A stretch of 6,088 nucleotides of DNA from JAZFYD01 sp036443405 (GTDB taxonomy: Bacteria; Planctomycetota; PLA2): assembly GCA_036443405.1 (NCBI GenBank), contig JAZFYD010000192.1, positions 1 through 6,088 on the forward strand, written 5' to 3'. The notes below the pieces were generated by a model that saw only the letters and a list, made by a program, of their open reading frames with translations, was not told the DNA's origin and made no database searches. Position numbers and translations under genes: made by a program. This document shows positions 5,870 to 6,088 of this stretch, one piece after another; within the stretch, counting starts at the first letter, position 1, and each line of letters begins with the position of its first letter.

Positions 5870-5875
5870 TAGAAT
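5870..5875 (+). promoter_or_regulatory. Possible -10 element for the kinase gene
   Basis: TAGAAT in the context GCTAGAATCCCC lies 23 bases before the kinase start codon. No TTGACA-like -35 hexamer is visible 16-18 bases upstream; that stretch is the inverted repeat. The transcript leader would be only about 15-18 bases, just enough for the ribosome binding site. Confidence 0.3.
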
Positions 5876-5888
5876 CCCCGTCTTCAAA

Positions 5889-5892
5889 GAGG
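5889..5892 (+). promoter_or_regulatory. Ribosome binding site of the kinase gene
   Basis: GAGG, within AAAGAGGT, lies six bases before the ATG at 5899. It is the strongest Shine-Dalgarno sequence in the window and fixes the start of the kinase. Confidence 0.6.
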
Positions 5893-5898
5893 TGCCTT

Positions 5899-6088
5899 AT
5901 GAATCTGGATCTTGGACGTCGCAGCATCGTGGAGTGGGCAGAGGGAGCACCGGACTCGGAAGCCGCTTCGGACTTTACGCCGGCGCAGGAGAAGTTCCTG
6001 GTGGAGATGCCGATCGGCTCCGGCGGCATGGGGGAGGTCTTCCTCGTGACCGACCAGGACCTTCGGCGGCAAGTCGCCATGAAGGTGC
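5899..6088 (+). CDS. Ser/Thr protein kinase (PknB-like), N-terminal part, cut by the window edge
   Basis: Only the first 63 codons are present. About 33 residues of acidic leader (GAPDSEAASDFTPAQEKF) precede the first kinase strand, FLVEMPIGSGGMGEVFLV at 33-50. IGSGGMGEV (39-47) is the glycine-rich ATP-binding loop in the form usual for bacterial Hanks-type kinases. VAMKV (59-63) carries the ATP-anchoring lysine, K62. The family transfers phosphate from ATP to Ser/Thr on partner proteins; the catalytic loop and any C-terminal sensor or membrane segment lie outside the window. It is on the same strand as the sigma-fusion gene, after a 151-base gap with its own possible promoter. Planctomycetes often pair such kinases with ECF sigma factors, so this sigma factor is a candidate partner, but nothing here proves it. 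Confidence 0.88.
   Translation, partial: MNLDLGRRSIVEWAEGAPDSEAASDFTPAQEKFLVEMPIGSGGMGEVFLVTDQDLRRQVAMKV

Overview
This window looks like a stretch of GC-rich chromosome from a planctomycete or a close relative. The main clue is an extracytoplasmic-function (ECF)-type sigma factor fused in one reading frame to a membrane segment and a long array of carboxypeptidase-regulatory-like beta-sandwich units. A PknB-type Ser/Thr kinase starts just downstream, a secreted M64 metallopeptidase lies upstream, and a formylglycine-generating-enzyme-like C-terminus may enter from the left. That mix is typical of planctomycete genomes. The assignment is an inference from gene content; no rRNA or other marker is present.

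Left part (1-1041): the tail of an unidentified + strand gene ends at 168, with a C-terminus resembling the sulfatase-modifying-factor fold. It is followed by a 3' scrap of a frameshifted paralogue of the next gene, then an intact gene (357-971) for a small membrane-anchored protein with a beta-strand-repeat exterior. A block of about 124 bp covering the gene's 3' end plus downstream DNA occurs twice (191-314 and 908-1030).

Middle (1042-2552): a secreted M64 (IgA-peptidase-like) zinc peptidase is encoded on the minus strand. Behind its start lies a decayed zone of about 540 bases. It holds the N-terminal scrap of a thiaminase-I-like lipoprotein on the + strand and a small minus-strand gene of about 58 codons broken by one frameshift.

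Right part (2553-6088): the 1064-residue sigma/carboxypeptidase-regulatory fusion fills 3.2 kb. A 151-base gap follows with a hairpin and a possible promoter, then the first 63 codons of a Ser/Thr protein kinase with its own good ribosome binding site. Sigma and kinase could form a signalling pair, but the gap suggests separate transcription.

The most unusual structure is an interspersed repeat. Three copies in the same orientation (258-320, 974-1030, 2074-2136) share an identical 37-base core, all in non-coding DNA, and they frame the 357-971 gene and the peptidase gene as single-gene segments. A 13-base echo of its 3' end lies just after the sigma-fusion stop. Two of the gene scraps abut these copies, so the repeat may mark recombination points. 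No integrase, transposase, CRISPR array, tRNA or rRNA was seen.
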